Shown: positions 43,611-51,916 of the stretch, in pieces | How positions within the stretch are numbered: the stretch's first letter is position 1 | Layout: the number at the start of each line of letters is the position of its first letter | DNA from: Roseinatronobacter bogoriensis DSM 18756 | Lineage (GTDB): Bacteria; Pseudomonadota; Alphaproteobacteria; Rhodobacterales; Rhodobacteraceae | Assembly (NCBI RefSeq): GCF_004366635.1 | Contig: NZ_SORN01000004.1 | Span: forward strand, 1 to 64,000 | DNA: 64,000 nt | Direction of reading: 5' to 3' | The notes under the pieces: generated by a model | The model's input: the letters and a program-made list of their open reading frames with translations, nothing else | Told to the model about the DNA's origin: nothing | The model's database searches: none | Translations under genes and position numbers: made by a program

Positions 43611-44375
43611 ATGAAGCTGAATCTGCTGCGCCACGGTGCGCCGACTGAACTACCCAAATTGCTGATCGTACACGGGCTTTTCGGCTCTGCCCGTAATTGG
43701 GGGGCAATTGCGAAACGCTTGTCTGATAGCCGCGAAGTGATTTGCGTGGATATGCGCAATCATGGCGAAAGCCCTTGGGCCGATACTCATGGCTATGAGG
43801 ATCTGGCGGCGGACCTGGCCGAAGTTGTGGCGCAGGAAGGCGGTAGGCTGGATGTGCTGGGCCATTCGATGGGGGGCAAAGCGGCCATGTTGTTGGCTTT
43901 GCAACACCCGGGTCTGGTATCGCGGGTGTTGGTGGCTGATATTGCGCCGGTTGCTTATGCACATAGCCAGACTCATCTGATCGAAGCGATGCGCGCCATG
44001 CGACTGTCACAGATCAAAACCCGGGCAGAGGCTGATGCGGAGTTGGCCCGCCGCGTCTCGACCCCATCGGTTCGGGCATTTCTGCTTCAATCGCTGGATT
44101 TGCGTTCCAATCCTGCGCGGTGGCGGCTAAACCTTGATGTTCTTGAGCGCGAGATGGACCGGATCACTGGCTGGCCAGAGGTCGAAGGCAAGTTTGAAGG
44201 CCCGGCGCTTTTCTTGAGCGGTGCCTTGTCAGATTATGTGCAGACCAGCCACAGGCCAGCAATCAAGGCGCTGTTCCCTGAGGCGAAATTTGCCCGTTTA
44301 CCGAATGCCGGGCATTGGCTGCATGCAGAAGCGCCGCGCCCGTTCGAGGCGACAGCGCGCATGTGGTTCGCCTGA
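43611..44375 (+). CDS. Alpha/beta-hydrolase, YbfF-like esterase
   Basis: 254 residues. Nucleophile GHSMGGKAA (Ser), acid Asp likely in FLSGALSDYV, His in NAGHWLHAEAP. HGLFGSARNW gives the oxyanion region. Resembles short-chain acyl esterases. I start at MKLNLLRHG after GGGGCAGGGGC; the frame is open from 43584. Substrate unknown. Confidence 0.86.
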   Translation: MKLNLLRHGAPTELPKLLIVHGLFGSARNWGAIAKRLSDSREVICVDMRNHGESPWADTHGYEDLAADLAEVVAQEGGRLDVLGHSMGGKAAMLLALQHPGLVSRVLVADIAPVAYAHSQTHLIEAMRAMRLSQIKTRAEADAELARRVSTPSVRAFLLQSLDLRSNPARWRLNLDVLEREMDRITGWPEVEGKFEGPALFLSGALSDYVQTSHRPAIKALFPEAKFARLPNAGHWLHAEAPRPFEATARMWFA

Positions 44376-44399
44376 ATGCGGCGACACCCGTCGGCTTGA

Positions 44400-44582
44400 T
44401 CAGGCGTTGAGCAATTTGCGCGCAATGATCCAGCTTGCGATAACGCCAATCACAGTGCCACCTGCGGCCCATGCCAGAATTGGGTGTAATGTGTCCTGAC
44501 CGATCGTCAGTGCGATTATGACGCCAATCCCGGCACAGGTCACACCGGTAATAGAAAAGACAAGTAGGAAAAGACGGGCCAT
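44400..44582 (-). CDS. Small two-TM membrane protein
   Basis: 60 residues: two hydrophobic segments (about 5-25 and 35-55) with a short hydrophilic loop. ATG is preceded by GGAGG at 6 nt, supporting a real gene. Similar small membrane proteins in Rhodobacteraceae are often mislabelled CTP synthetase; the function is unknown. Confidence 0.65.
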   Translation of the reverse strand: MARLFLLVFSITGVTCAGIGVIIALTIGQDTLHPILAWAAGGTVIGVIASWIIARKLLNA

Positions 44583-44612
44583 TATATCCTCCGACACACA
44601 GAATTTCTGCTT

Positions 44613-44966
44613 CTAGTCAGACGCCGCGTCTGATTTCCTTGATCCAGGACAAATCGTGGCGGGCTGCGGCGCTGCGTCACACTGCAACCTTGCGCGCAAC
44701 ACGCCTGCATCCCCTTCGATTGTTTCAGGGCGCAGTCTACATCCGGTTTCTGACGCTGCTGCCTGCGCCATCGCACAGATGATCTGGCCACTCTCTTGCC
44801 CATATGCGAAGCTGTGGCGGATGATTTCAACCTTGTCCTGCCTCTTCCAGATAGTGACTTTTATCCCCTCAAATTCGGCTCTGAAATGTCCCCCTCCCCG
44901 CATGCCGGGCGAGGGAGAGTCACAAGCGACAAGCAAAATAACAACTGCCAGAAGAGAGAGGCGCAT
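44613..44966 (-). CDS. Predicted lipoprotein
   Basis: 117 residues. Signal peptide with lipobox LLVAC (Cys at about 16), so it is probably anchored to a membrane after lipidation. The rest is short and has two more Cys pairs. AGGG precedes the ATG. No domain recognised. A longer frame to 45053 is open but unnecessary. Confidence 0.7.
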   Translation of the reverse strand: MRLSLLAVVILLVACDSPSPGMRGGGHFRAEFEGIKVTIWKRQDKVEIIRHSFAYGQESGQIICAMAQAAASETGCRLRPETIEGDAGVLRARLQCDAAPQPATICPGSRKSDAASD

Positions 44967-45037
44967 CTTTTTACCCTGAAGGCAAAGGATGAAGCGGAAG
45001 TTAATGCAAGAACAATCAATATCCGTGCATTCTCGTA

Positions 45038-45065
45038 TTGAACTGCATTTCAAAACTGGTTATGC
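45038..45065 (+). promoter_or_regulatory. Possible promoter for tRNA-Val
   Basis: TTGAAC (45038-45043), 16-nt spacer, TTATGC (45060-45065), 12 nt before the tRNA. Spacing and boxes are plausible for a housekeeping sigma factor but not strong. Confidence 0.35.
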
Positions 45066-45076
45066 GTCGCGCCACA

Positions 45077-45152
<76 letters not shown>

Positions 45153-45373
45153 GTTTAAGCAATGTCTGTTGAGTATTTCGCTTGCAAGCAGGTCATGACA
45201 GGGTGCCTGCGCCGGTAGCTTTTTTATGTTACGCGACTTAGACCACGTCGCAATCGAACAGTTAAATATCGCAATTTGCGACAATCTGGATTACTAAAAA
45301 TTGTAAACTCTCGTTCGGGAGAGCGCATGTCTGTCAATTCATACCCGGTTTCAATCGGTTTGCAGTCCTGAAG

Positions 45374-47884
45374 ATGATCCAGAATCTTAAACGGATCAAA
45401 GAGGTTTTGTGGCACAAAGCCAATATCCCCGCGCTTCTGGCGTTGGTGGTTGTGGTTGCAGGATGGGCTGTCGCTGAGACGCAGGCGCGTAATAATTACA
45501 TCCAGGCCCAAAGGGCGACGATTGCGGCGCAAGTGGCTGTTTTACGCGCAGATCTGGAAGCTACGGTCAATGGGCCGATCCAACTGGTTCGAGGGTTAAT
45601 CGCCGCCATCGAGACTGAACCTGACATGGATCAGACCCGCTTTGCCGAACTCGCCACCAGATTGATTGAGGGTCAGCAGTTGCTGCGGAATCTGGCTGCC
45701 GCACCGGATATGGTGATCCGGTACATGTACCCGATAGAAGGAAATGAACAAGCGATCGGGCTTGATTACAACACTGTACCCGAGCAGCGCGACGCGGCCT
45801 TGCGCGCGCGTGACCTGGGCGATCTGGTCGTGGCGGGGCCGGTTGATCTGGTGCAGGGGGGGCGCGGGTTCATCGGGCGATTTCCGGTTTATGTGCCCAA
45901 CAGTTCAGGGGGACGGGACTTTTGGGGGCTGGTCTCGGCAGTGATGGATGTTGAGGTTTTGTATGCGCAGGCTGGACTGGATGATCTTCTGCCCTTTTCA
46001 GTCACACTAACGGGCAAAGATGCGACGGGCGTGGATGGGGCCACTTTCTTCGGGCCACTATTGGCACCACAAGATGCGCCAGTGATCTCGAATGTGCAAC
46101 TGCCGACAGGTTCGTGGCAAATTGCAGCGCTGCCACTTGGGGGCTGGCAGACGCAGCACCCCGATATATGGGGTTTGCGTGCGCTTCTGACTTTGGCTGC
46201 GGGATTGATCCTCGTGCCCAGTATCGCGATGGGCAGATCCATGCAGGCGCGGCAACGCGCCATTTCCGATGTCGAAGACGCTTATTCTGTCCTGCAACGC
46301 CAGATGCATGATTTGGAAGCTGTGCGTGCCGCGCAGGCAGTAACAGAGCAGCGCTTGCGTGATAGCCTTGATCAGCAGCGTGAAATCACCAACCGGTTTC
46401 AAGATGTGGCCGATATCAGCCGCTCCTGGGTCTGGGAACAAGACGCGAAGATGCGGTTTACCTATATTTCTGAGTCGTTCATCCGCATCACCAAAGTCCC
46501 GGCAGATGCCATTCTGGGCCGCACAAGGAAGGAATTATATACTGATCGACCTGAGACAAAGCAGAGCGCGGACTGGCAGGAACTTGAACGGCGCGTGGCA
46601 CTGCGCGAGGCATTTGTGGGGTTTCTCTACCGCGTGGTGACACCGGATGGCAGTGATTTGTGGTTCCAGATTTCTGGGACACCGATCTTTGACGCAGATG
46701 GCAGGTTTTGCGGGTATCGCGGTGCCGGTATGGATGTCACAGCAATGCAAAATGCCCGCGCCCAAGCCGAAAGGGCAAACCGTGCCAAGACGTTATTTCT
46801 GGCTAATATGAGTCATGAAATTCGGACGCCCTTGAATGGTGTTTTGGGCATGGCAGAAACGTTGCGCGATGAGTTGGCAGAGCCCTCACACCGACGGATG
46901 GCCGAGATGATCCTTAGCAGTGGTGAGGGATTGTCGCAGGTGCTTAATGATATCCTCGACATTGCCAAGATCGAATCTGGCAAGATCCAGCTTGATGATG
47001 TGGATTTTGATCCAGAGAAGCTGGTGACGGAGGTAGTGGCGCTGCATCGACCCTGTTGCGCCGAGAAGAACTTGAAGTTGAACCTTGAGGTGCTGTCATC
47101 CGGCGCGCCGAGGCTCCGGGGCGACCCTCATCGAGTGGGACAGATTATTCACAATCTTCTAGGCAATGCGGTTAAGTTTACCGATCTGGGTGAAATAACC
47201 GTAACTTTACGCATCGCCTCGACGGGTCAGATGGAAATCGTGGTGTGCGATACCGGCATCGGGATGAGCGCAGAGCAGCAGAGCCTTGTTTTCGAGGATT
47301 TTTCGCAGGCTGACGGTTCTATCAGCCGCAGGTTCGGCGGGACAGGGCTGGGTCTGTCGATTGTCCGGCGGCTTGTGTCATTGATGCATGGCAAGATAGA
47401 GGTTTCTTCAGAGTTGGGTGTTGGAACACAGGTTTTGGTGTCGCTGCCGCTGCCGCTGTCACAGGATGCATCCCCGACGAAGCTAACGGCCACGACCGAC
47501 CTGACTGGCCTAAAGGTGTTGATCGCCGATGATATGCCGACCAATCAGCTTGTGGCGAAGGCGCTGCTTAAAGATACCGGTGCAATTATCACGAGTGTTG
47601 AAAATGGCGCGCAAGCGGTGGATGCTTGGATCGCGAACCAGTTCGATGTCATGCTGCTGGATATATCAATGCCAGTGATGGACGGTCCATCAGCCCTGTC
47701 TGAAATTAAACGGCTTGCCAAGACCCGCGAACTGCCGCCTCCGCCTGCGCTTGCCTTCACGGCCAATGTGATGCTTCACCAGGTTGCAGAATATCGCGCG
47801 GTCGGCTTCGCGGGCTGCATCGCCAAACCACTTCGCAAAGCTGAACTTGTCGCGCAGATCGCGGCTGCGGCAGGGCGGATATAG
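45374..47884 (+). CDS. CHASE-domain hybrid sensor histidine kinase
   Basis: 836 residues. TM1 (about 18-36), extracytoplasmic CHASE-like sensor (about 60-255), TM2 (about 265-285), coiled coil (about 295-345), PAS (about 350-460), HisKA (H481 in MSHEIRTPLNG), HATPase (NLLGNAVKFT, DTGIGMS, GTGLGLSIV) and a C-terminal receiver (about 712-830, D763 in LLDISMPVMDG). No separate regulator or HPt gene is adjacent. It lies before the VWA/TadE/pilin-like cluster, separated by 214 bp, so a regulatory link is possible but not shown. The ligand is unknown. Confidence 0.9.
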   Translation: MIQNLKRIKEVLWHKANIPALLALVVVVAGWAVAETQARNNYIQAQRATIAAQVAVLRADLEATVNGPIQLVRGLIAAIETEPDMDQTRFAELATRLIEGQQLLRNLAAAPDMVIRYMYPIEGNEQAIGLDYNTVPEQRDAALRARDLGDLVVAGPVDLVQGGRGFIGRFPVYVPNSSGGRDFWGLVSAVMDVEVLYAQAGLDDLLPFSVTLTGKDATGVDGATFFGPLLAPQDAPVISNVQLPTGSWQIAALPLGGWQTQHPDIWGLRALLTLAAGLILVPSIAMGRSMQARQRAISDVEDAYSVLQRQMHDLEAVRAAQAVTEQRLRDSLDQQREITNRFQDVADISRSWVWEQDAKMRFTYISESFIRITKVPADAILGRTRKELYTDRPETKQSADWQELERRVALREAFVGFLYRVVTPDGSDLWFQISGTPIFDADGRFCGYRGAGMDVTAMQNARAQAERANRAKTLFLANMSHEIRTPLNGVLGMAETLRDELAEPSHRRMAEMILSSGEGLSQVLNDILDIAKIESGKIQLDDVDFDPEKLVTEVVALHRPCCAEKNLKLNLEVLSSGAPRLRGDPHRVGQIIHNLLGNAVKFTDLGEITVTLRIASTGQMEIVVCDTGIGMSAEQQSLVFEDFSQADGSISRRFGGTGLGLSIVRRLVSLMHGKIEVSSELGVGTQVLVSLPLPLSQDASPTKLTATTDLTGLKVLIADDMPTNQLVAKALLKDTGAIITSVENGAQAVDAWIANQFDVMLLDISMPVMDGPSALSEIKRLAKTRELPPPPALAFTANVMLHQVAEYRAVGFAGCIAKPLRKAELVAQIAAAAGRI

Positions 47885-48098
47885 TCGCAAATACAATAGA
47901 CCGTCTTTCTGAAAGTCGCATCAGCGCAGGCTCACGTGTGATTTTGCAATAGTTAAGACACGAGTCAGTCCCATTTTTGCCTTAATGATTGTGTTTTATC
48001 ACAGGCTAATTGGCTGCGTGATACTCGGACTCCAAGACCTGCGAACACGGGGTCGCGCCTCTCCAGCCATTTATTGGATCGACAAGGAGTGGTCTGAA

Positions 48099-49502
48099 AT
48101 GCTGCGCATAAAGATGCAAAAAGCTTTCTCCGCAATGCGCTTCTGGCGTTCAGAAGGCGGCGCGATGCTGATCTTCGGATTGTTTGTATTCATAATCATT
48201 TTGCTGGTGTCGGGCTTGGCTGTTGATTTCATGCGATATGAGAACAACAGGGTTCGTGTTCAGGCGACAGCAGATCGCGCGACACTTGCTGCGGCCACCC
48301 TTCGTGAAACAGGTGATCGCAAGGCGCTGGTCGAAGACTATTTCGAAAAAGCTGGTTTGTCGGCTTACCTCCACTCGGTTGATGTTGAAGAGGCACTGAA
48401 CGCCGCAAGCGTGACAGTGCGGACCACGCCGGGGGTGAACACTCTTTTCATGCGCTGGGCCGGTGTTGACCAGCTTTCCAGTGCAGAGATCAGTTCCGCG
48501 CGCGAGGAGGTGACCAATATCGAGATTGTCATGGTGCTGGATATATCCGGCTCCATGCGGTGGTCAGATAGTCATGGGATGCCGCGGATCACCCGGTTGC
48601 GTGGTGCTGCCAAGAATTTCGTCAGCACTGTTCTGAATGATGATGCGCCCGAAGCGATCACCATCTCGATCGTGCCATATGCGGGCACCGTGAACCCGGG
48701 AAGGGAAGTGTTCGAACTGCTGGGTGGGAACGCCTGGCATGATTATTCGCATTGCCCGGATCTGCCCAGAAGCGCCTTTGGGTCTACCGCCTTGCCAGAC
48801 GCCAGTTCAATGCCACAGGCGCCCCATTTCATGTACTGGCCGACAGACACGGGGATGGATTGGGGCTGGTGCCCGATCGAGGCCAATTCCATCCTGTATC
48901 ACAGCAGCTCGAAAGAAGATTTGCATGAATATCTTGACAATTTGCGTCTCCACGACGGAACCGGCACGCATTATGGAATGCGTTGGGGTGCCGCCTTGCT
49001 TGACCCGTCAAGCCAGTGGCTGACAACAGCACTTGCGGCAAGTGGAACAGTGGATAGCGCATATATAGGCCGCCCCGCTCCATGGGACGATCCCGATACC
49101 CTTAAGGTCGTAGTCTTGATGACGGATGGCATGATCACCGAGCAGTTCCGTCCAAGACGGCCAGGCAGCAGTATTTTCGGACGCGATGGCATTGAGCCCA
49201 CAGAGGAGGAGCAGGATAAACTGAACAGCCTGCACATTACTCACCAGTCGCTCAGCAGTTATCGGCAGCGAATCACTACCCAAGGCCAGAATTCGGCGGA
49301 CTTCGACACAGCCTGCGAATTGTCCAAACAACGTGAGGTCATCATCTACACCATCGCCTTTGAGACCAACACCCAAGGCCAGAACGAAATGCGGGAATGT
49401 GCAAGTGGCTCGGGTCGCTATTTCAACGCTGTCGGACTAGAGCTTGACGCGGCCTTCGCTGCGATTGCGACTTCGATACAATCCCTGAGACTGACGCAAT
49501 GA
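48099..49502 (+). CDS. TadG-like protein with von Willebrand A domain
   Basis: 467 residues. One N-terminal transmembrane segment (about 22-43), preceded by SEGGAMLIF, then a VWA domain (about 140-460) with MIDAS motif DISGSM (D148) and LMTDG. Similar proteins are TadG/TadF-type minor pilus or surface proteins. Starts MLRIKMQKAF, 9 nt after AAGGAG; longer in-frame starts have no support. It overlaps the next gene by 4 nt. Cys pairs suggest disulfides outside the cytoplasm. Confidence 0.85.
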   Translation: MLRIKMQKAFSAMRFWRSEGGAMLIFGLFVFIIILLVSGLAVDFMRYENNRVRVQATADRATLAAATLRETGDRKALVEDYFEKAGLSAYLHSVDVEEALNAASVTVRTTPGVNTLFMRWAGVDQLSSAEISSAREEVTNIEIVMVLDISGSMRWSDSHGMPRITRLRGAAKNFVSTVLNDDAPEAITISIVPYAGTVNPGREVFELLGGNAWHDYSHCPDLPRSAFGSTALPDASSMPQAPHFMYWPTDTGMDWGWCPIEANSILYHSSSKEDLHEYLDNLRLHDGTGTHYGMRWGAALLDPSSQWLTTALAASGTVDSAYIGRPAPWDDPDTLKVVVLMTDGMITEQFRPRRPGSSIFGRDGIEPTEEEQDKLNSLHITHQSLSSYRQRITTQGQNSADFDTACELSKQREVIIYTIAFETNTQGQNEMRECASGSGRYFNAVGLELDAAFAAIATSIQSLRLTQ

Positions 49503-50017
49503 GGCGGGTCATGTCGTTTCTGCGCGGTGCTGATGGCTCTGCGACGGTCGAATTTGCGATCCTGTTTCCAATCGTGATCTCGATGCTGATCATGGGGGCT
49601 GAAGCCGGCTATACAGCCTTGCAGCGGATTGCGTTGGAACGTGCCGTCGACATTGCCGTGCGCGATGTGCGGCTTGGAAAAGTTGAAGAAGGCACAACTC
49701 ATAACCAATTCCGCGAGCGTGTCTGCGAGCGTGCGATTTTGCTGTCAAGCTGCGAAGAGCGACTGCTTCTCGAAATGCGGACCATCAATACCCAGACCTG
49801 GAATTTTCCAAGCGAGTTGAATGCCTGCATCGACCTTGCCGCTAATATCACGCCTGTCACGCCGTTCAGCCTCGGGGCGGGCGAGAGCGTGATGTATGTG
49901 CGCGCCTGCTACCTGGTCAGCCCGATTTTTCCCACCACAGCTTTGGGGCTGCAACTTCCATTGGATAACGCAGGCATGTTTGCCCTGCGCGCAACAACGG
50001 GGTTCGTGAACGAATGA
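49499..50017 (+). CDS. TadE-like pseudopilin 1
   Basis: 172 residues. N-terminal short basic leader, then GSATVEFAILFPIV: a Gly followed by a hydrophobic stretch with Glu at +5, like a type IV/Flp-type prepilin site (Gly13). The remainder is an extracytoplasmic domain with several Cys. Overlaps both neighbours by 4 nt (ATGA), so it is in one operon. Confidence 0.82.
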   Translation: MRRVMSFLRGADGSATVEFAILFPIVISMLIMGAEAGYTALQRIALERAVDIAVRDVRLGKVEEGTTHNQFRERVCERAILLSSCEERLLLEMRTINTQTWNFPSELNACIDLAANITPVTPFSLGAGESVMYVRACYLVSPIFPTTALGLQLPLDNAGMFALRATTGFVNE

Positions 50018-50658
50018 TGCATCGCATTTCACATTCCATCCGGCTGTTTTTCAAGGCTTTGCATCGCAAGGCCTGGCAGTCGGAGCATGGCTCGATCAGC
50101 GTGGAAACTGTCATCATCCTGCCAGTGGTGGCATGGGCGCTTATGGCGTCGTTCACGTTCACAGATGCGTTCCGCCATCAGACGACGCTACAAAAATCAG
50201 TCTATACCGCTGCCGACCTTGTTTCCCGGGCATCGGGCACCGCATTGACACCAGAGTATCTCAACGGTGTGTACAGCTTCATGCTGCGCATCAATGATAC
50301 GCCGCTGGATGTTCATCTGCGTATCACACTGATCGGTTGGGATAACGCAGAAGAAGAGTATCGCGTTATCTGGAGCTATGCGGACCAGGGGAATACAGCC
50401 ACCGTGCTCGACGATACGGTTCTGAATGCAGCCTATGGCGCTCAGATCCCGAAAATCAGTGTTGGTGAAACCCTGCTTCTGACCGAAGGTTTACTGAAAT
50501 ACGAGCCACCGTTTCGCGTTGGTTTGCAGGCGCGAGACTTGACCGAGACAGCCTTGACCCGCCCGCGTTTCGCACCGGGCATCACTTTTCTTGACCCGAA
50601 TGCCCCACCGCCACCAGAGGCATGGTGCGAATTCGTCGTCGATGCCTGCGGTATGTAG
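50014..50658 (+). CDS. TadE-like pseudopilin 2
   Basis: 214 residues. Leader with basic residues, then GSISVETVIILPVV (Gly26, Glu31), again pseudopilin-like, followed by a soluble domain with C-terminal Pro-rich tail PNAPPPPEAWCEF. The two Cys near the end could form a disulfide. Third gene of the cluster, followed by the pilin-like gene 94 bp further. Confidence 0.82.
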   Translation: MMHRISHSIRLFFKALHRKAWQSEHGSISVETVIILPVVAWALMASFTFTDAFRHQTTLQKSVYTAADLVSRASGTALTPEYLNGVYSFMLRINDTPLDVHLRITLIGWDNAEEEYRVIWSYADQGNTATVLDDTVLNAAYGAQIPKISVGETLLLTEGLLKYEPPFRVGLQARDLTETALTRPRFAPGITFLDPNAPPPPEAWCEFVVDACGM

Positions 50659-50752
50659 CGCGTCGAAACTGCTTTTGGTGCGCATTGTTCAAGCGCACCA
50701 GATCCTTGTCTGAAAACCTACGCCCAGCGCGTTTACTGAAACGGAAAACCAA

Positions 50753-51559
50753 ATGACCTCTTCGATGTTAACCATGATTTCAAGATCGCCCGACTGCGCA
50801 ATCAGGTTCTTACGTGACGAAGATGGCGCGATCACAGTTGACTTCGTTGTGCTTACTGCCGCGATTGTGGCCTTGGGGTCGCTTGCTGTGGGGGTGGTCA
50901 ACGGTGGCACAACTGAACTAAGCGCCACGATTGACCGGGAGCTTAGCCACCCCGGCCAGATGCCGACTGGCACTGGTGGGGCGGGTGATACTGGTGGCGG
51001 TGGTGGTGCATGGCCGGGCGACACAGACCCTACAGGTGGATATAACGACATGCCGCCAATGGATGGGACGGAGGGTGAGGATCATACCGAGGCTGACGGC
51101 GGCGATGAGGGAAGCGCACCCGGCAATGACGGTGGTCCGGTCGCCGACAATACGGAGGGTGACGACACAGAAACTGGCCCTGCTGAAGATGATCCGGTCG
51201 ATACGGGCGAGGCCGATGAAAGCGATGGTGGAGGGGGCAATTCGCCGGGCAATGGCGGCAACCAGAATGCCGAGGTCGATTTCACGTTTGAGGATTTGCA
51301 GCTTGGCTGTCATTGGGGCGAGCGTGCCGTTTCCCGCTGGTTGGACTTTGATCTGAGCAGACCCACGCCGTATGTCGTGTCTGGTCCCGGCAACCCTACG
51401 GCCCAGAACCACGGTGGTCAGCAAAGCCACAGGGGGGCTGTGCAGTGGGGTACAAATATTCAGGTAGACATCCCCCCGCCGGGACAAACCTATGTCGTCT
51501 TCATGGAAGTTGGGGACCGCATTGGCAGCTTGACCGTCAGTCGTGACCAGTGTGGCTGA
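50753..51559 (+). CDS. Pilin-like protein with long acidic Gly-rich linker
   Basis: 268 residues. N-terminal segment DEDGAITVDFVVLTAAI (Gly25, Asp30) resembles an Flp/TadE prepilin site and helix (about 26-50). Residues about 64-172 form a low-complexity linker rich in Gly, Asp, Glu, Thr and Pro. A compact C-terminal domain (about 173-268) has Cys at both ends (QLGCHWG and DQCG), suggesting a disulfide. The design suits a surface-projecting stalk with a head. I know no named family for the C-terminal domain. Confidence 0.75.
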   Translation: MTSSMLTMISRSPDCAIRFLRDEDGAITVDFVVLTAAIVALGSLAVGVVNGGTTELSATIDRELSHPGQMPTGTGGAGDTGGGGGAWPGDTDPTGGYNDMPPMDGTEGEDHTEADGGDEGSAPGNDGGPVADNTEGDDTETGPAEDDPVDTGEADESDGGGGNSPGNGGNQNAEVDFTFEDLQLGCHWGERAVSRWLDFDLSRPTPYVVSGPGNPTAQNHGGQQSHRGAVQWGTNIQVDIPPPGQTYVVFMEVGDRIGSLTVSRDQCG

Positions 51560-51618
51560 GATGGTCAACGCAGCCTGAAGAGAAGATATTCAGTGACCGG
51601 TTCGAGGGACTTTGCGAA

Positions 51619-51815
51619 CTTTGACCGGCGCGGAATCAAGGCCGAAGGCCGCCGCGCATCGCCGGGCCGCCCGCACGGCACGGCGATTTGGCTACCACCA
51701 GCGCATAGATTTGATCTTACACGGATTTGGCCAGCATAAAGTGCTGCAGAGTAAACCTTGGGTCGCCGCACCGCGGCCCGGCGCTGCACGGCTTTGCATC
51801 CGGTCTCAATATGTC
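51619..51815. repeat. Dispersed intergenic repeat, copy 2
   Basis: Aligns to 14276-14472 (about 86% identity over 180 hand-compared positions, same orientation). Lies in the 357-bp gap after the pilin-like gene. Possible coding frames on both strands are not supported by a domain. The first part of the gap (51560-51618) and the last (51816-51916) show nothing I can assign. Confidence 0.8.
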
Positions 51816-51916
51816 TGCTTCTCGCGCAAAGTCGACTTGTATCACTTGTGGTGCGAGCTTGCATCGTGCGCAAAAGGCCAAATGTCATCCGCTGAACAAT
51901 TGCACATGGTAAGCGG

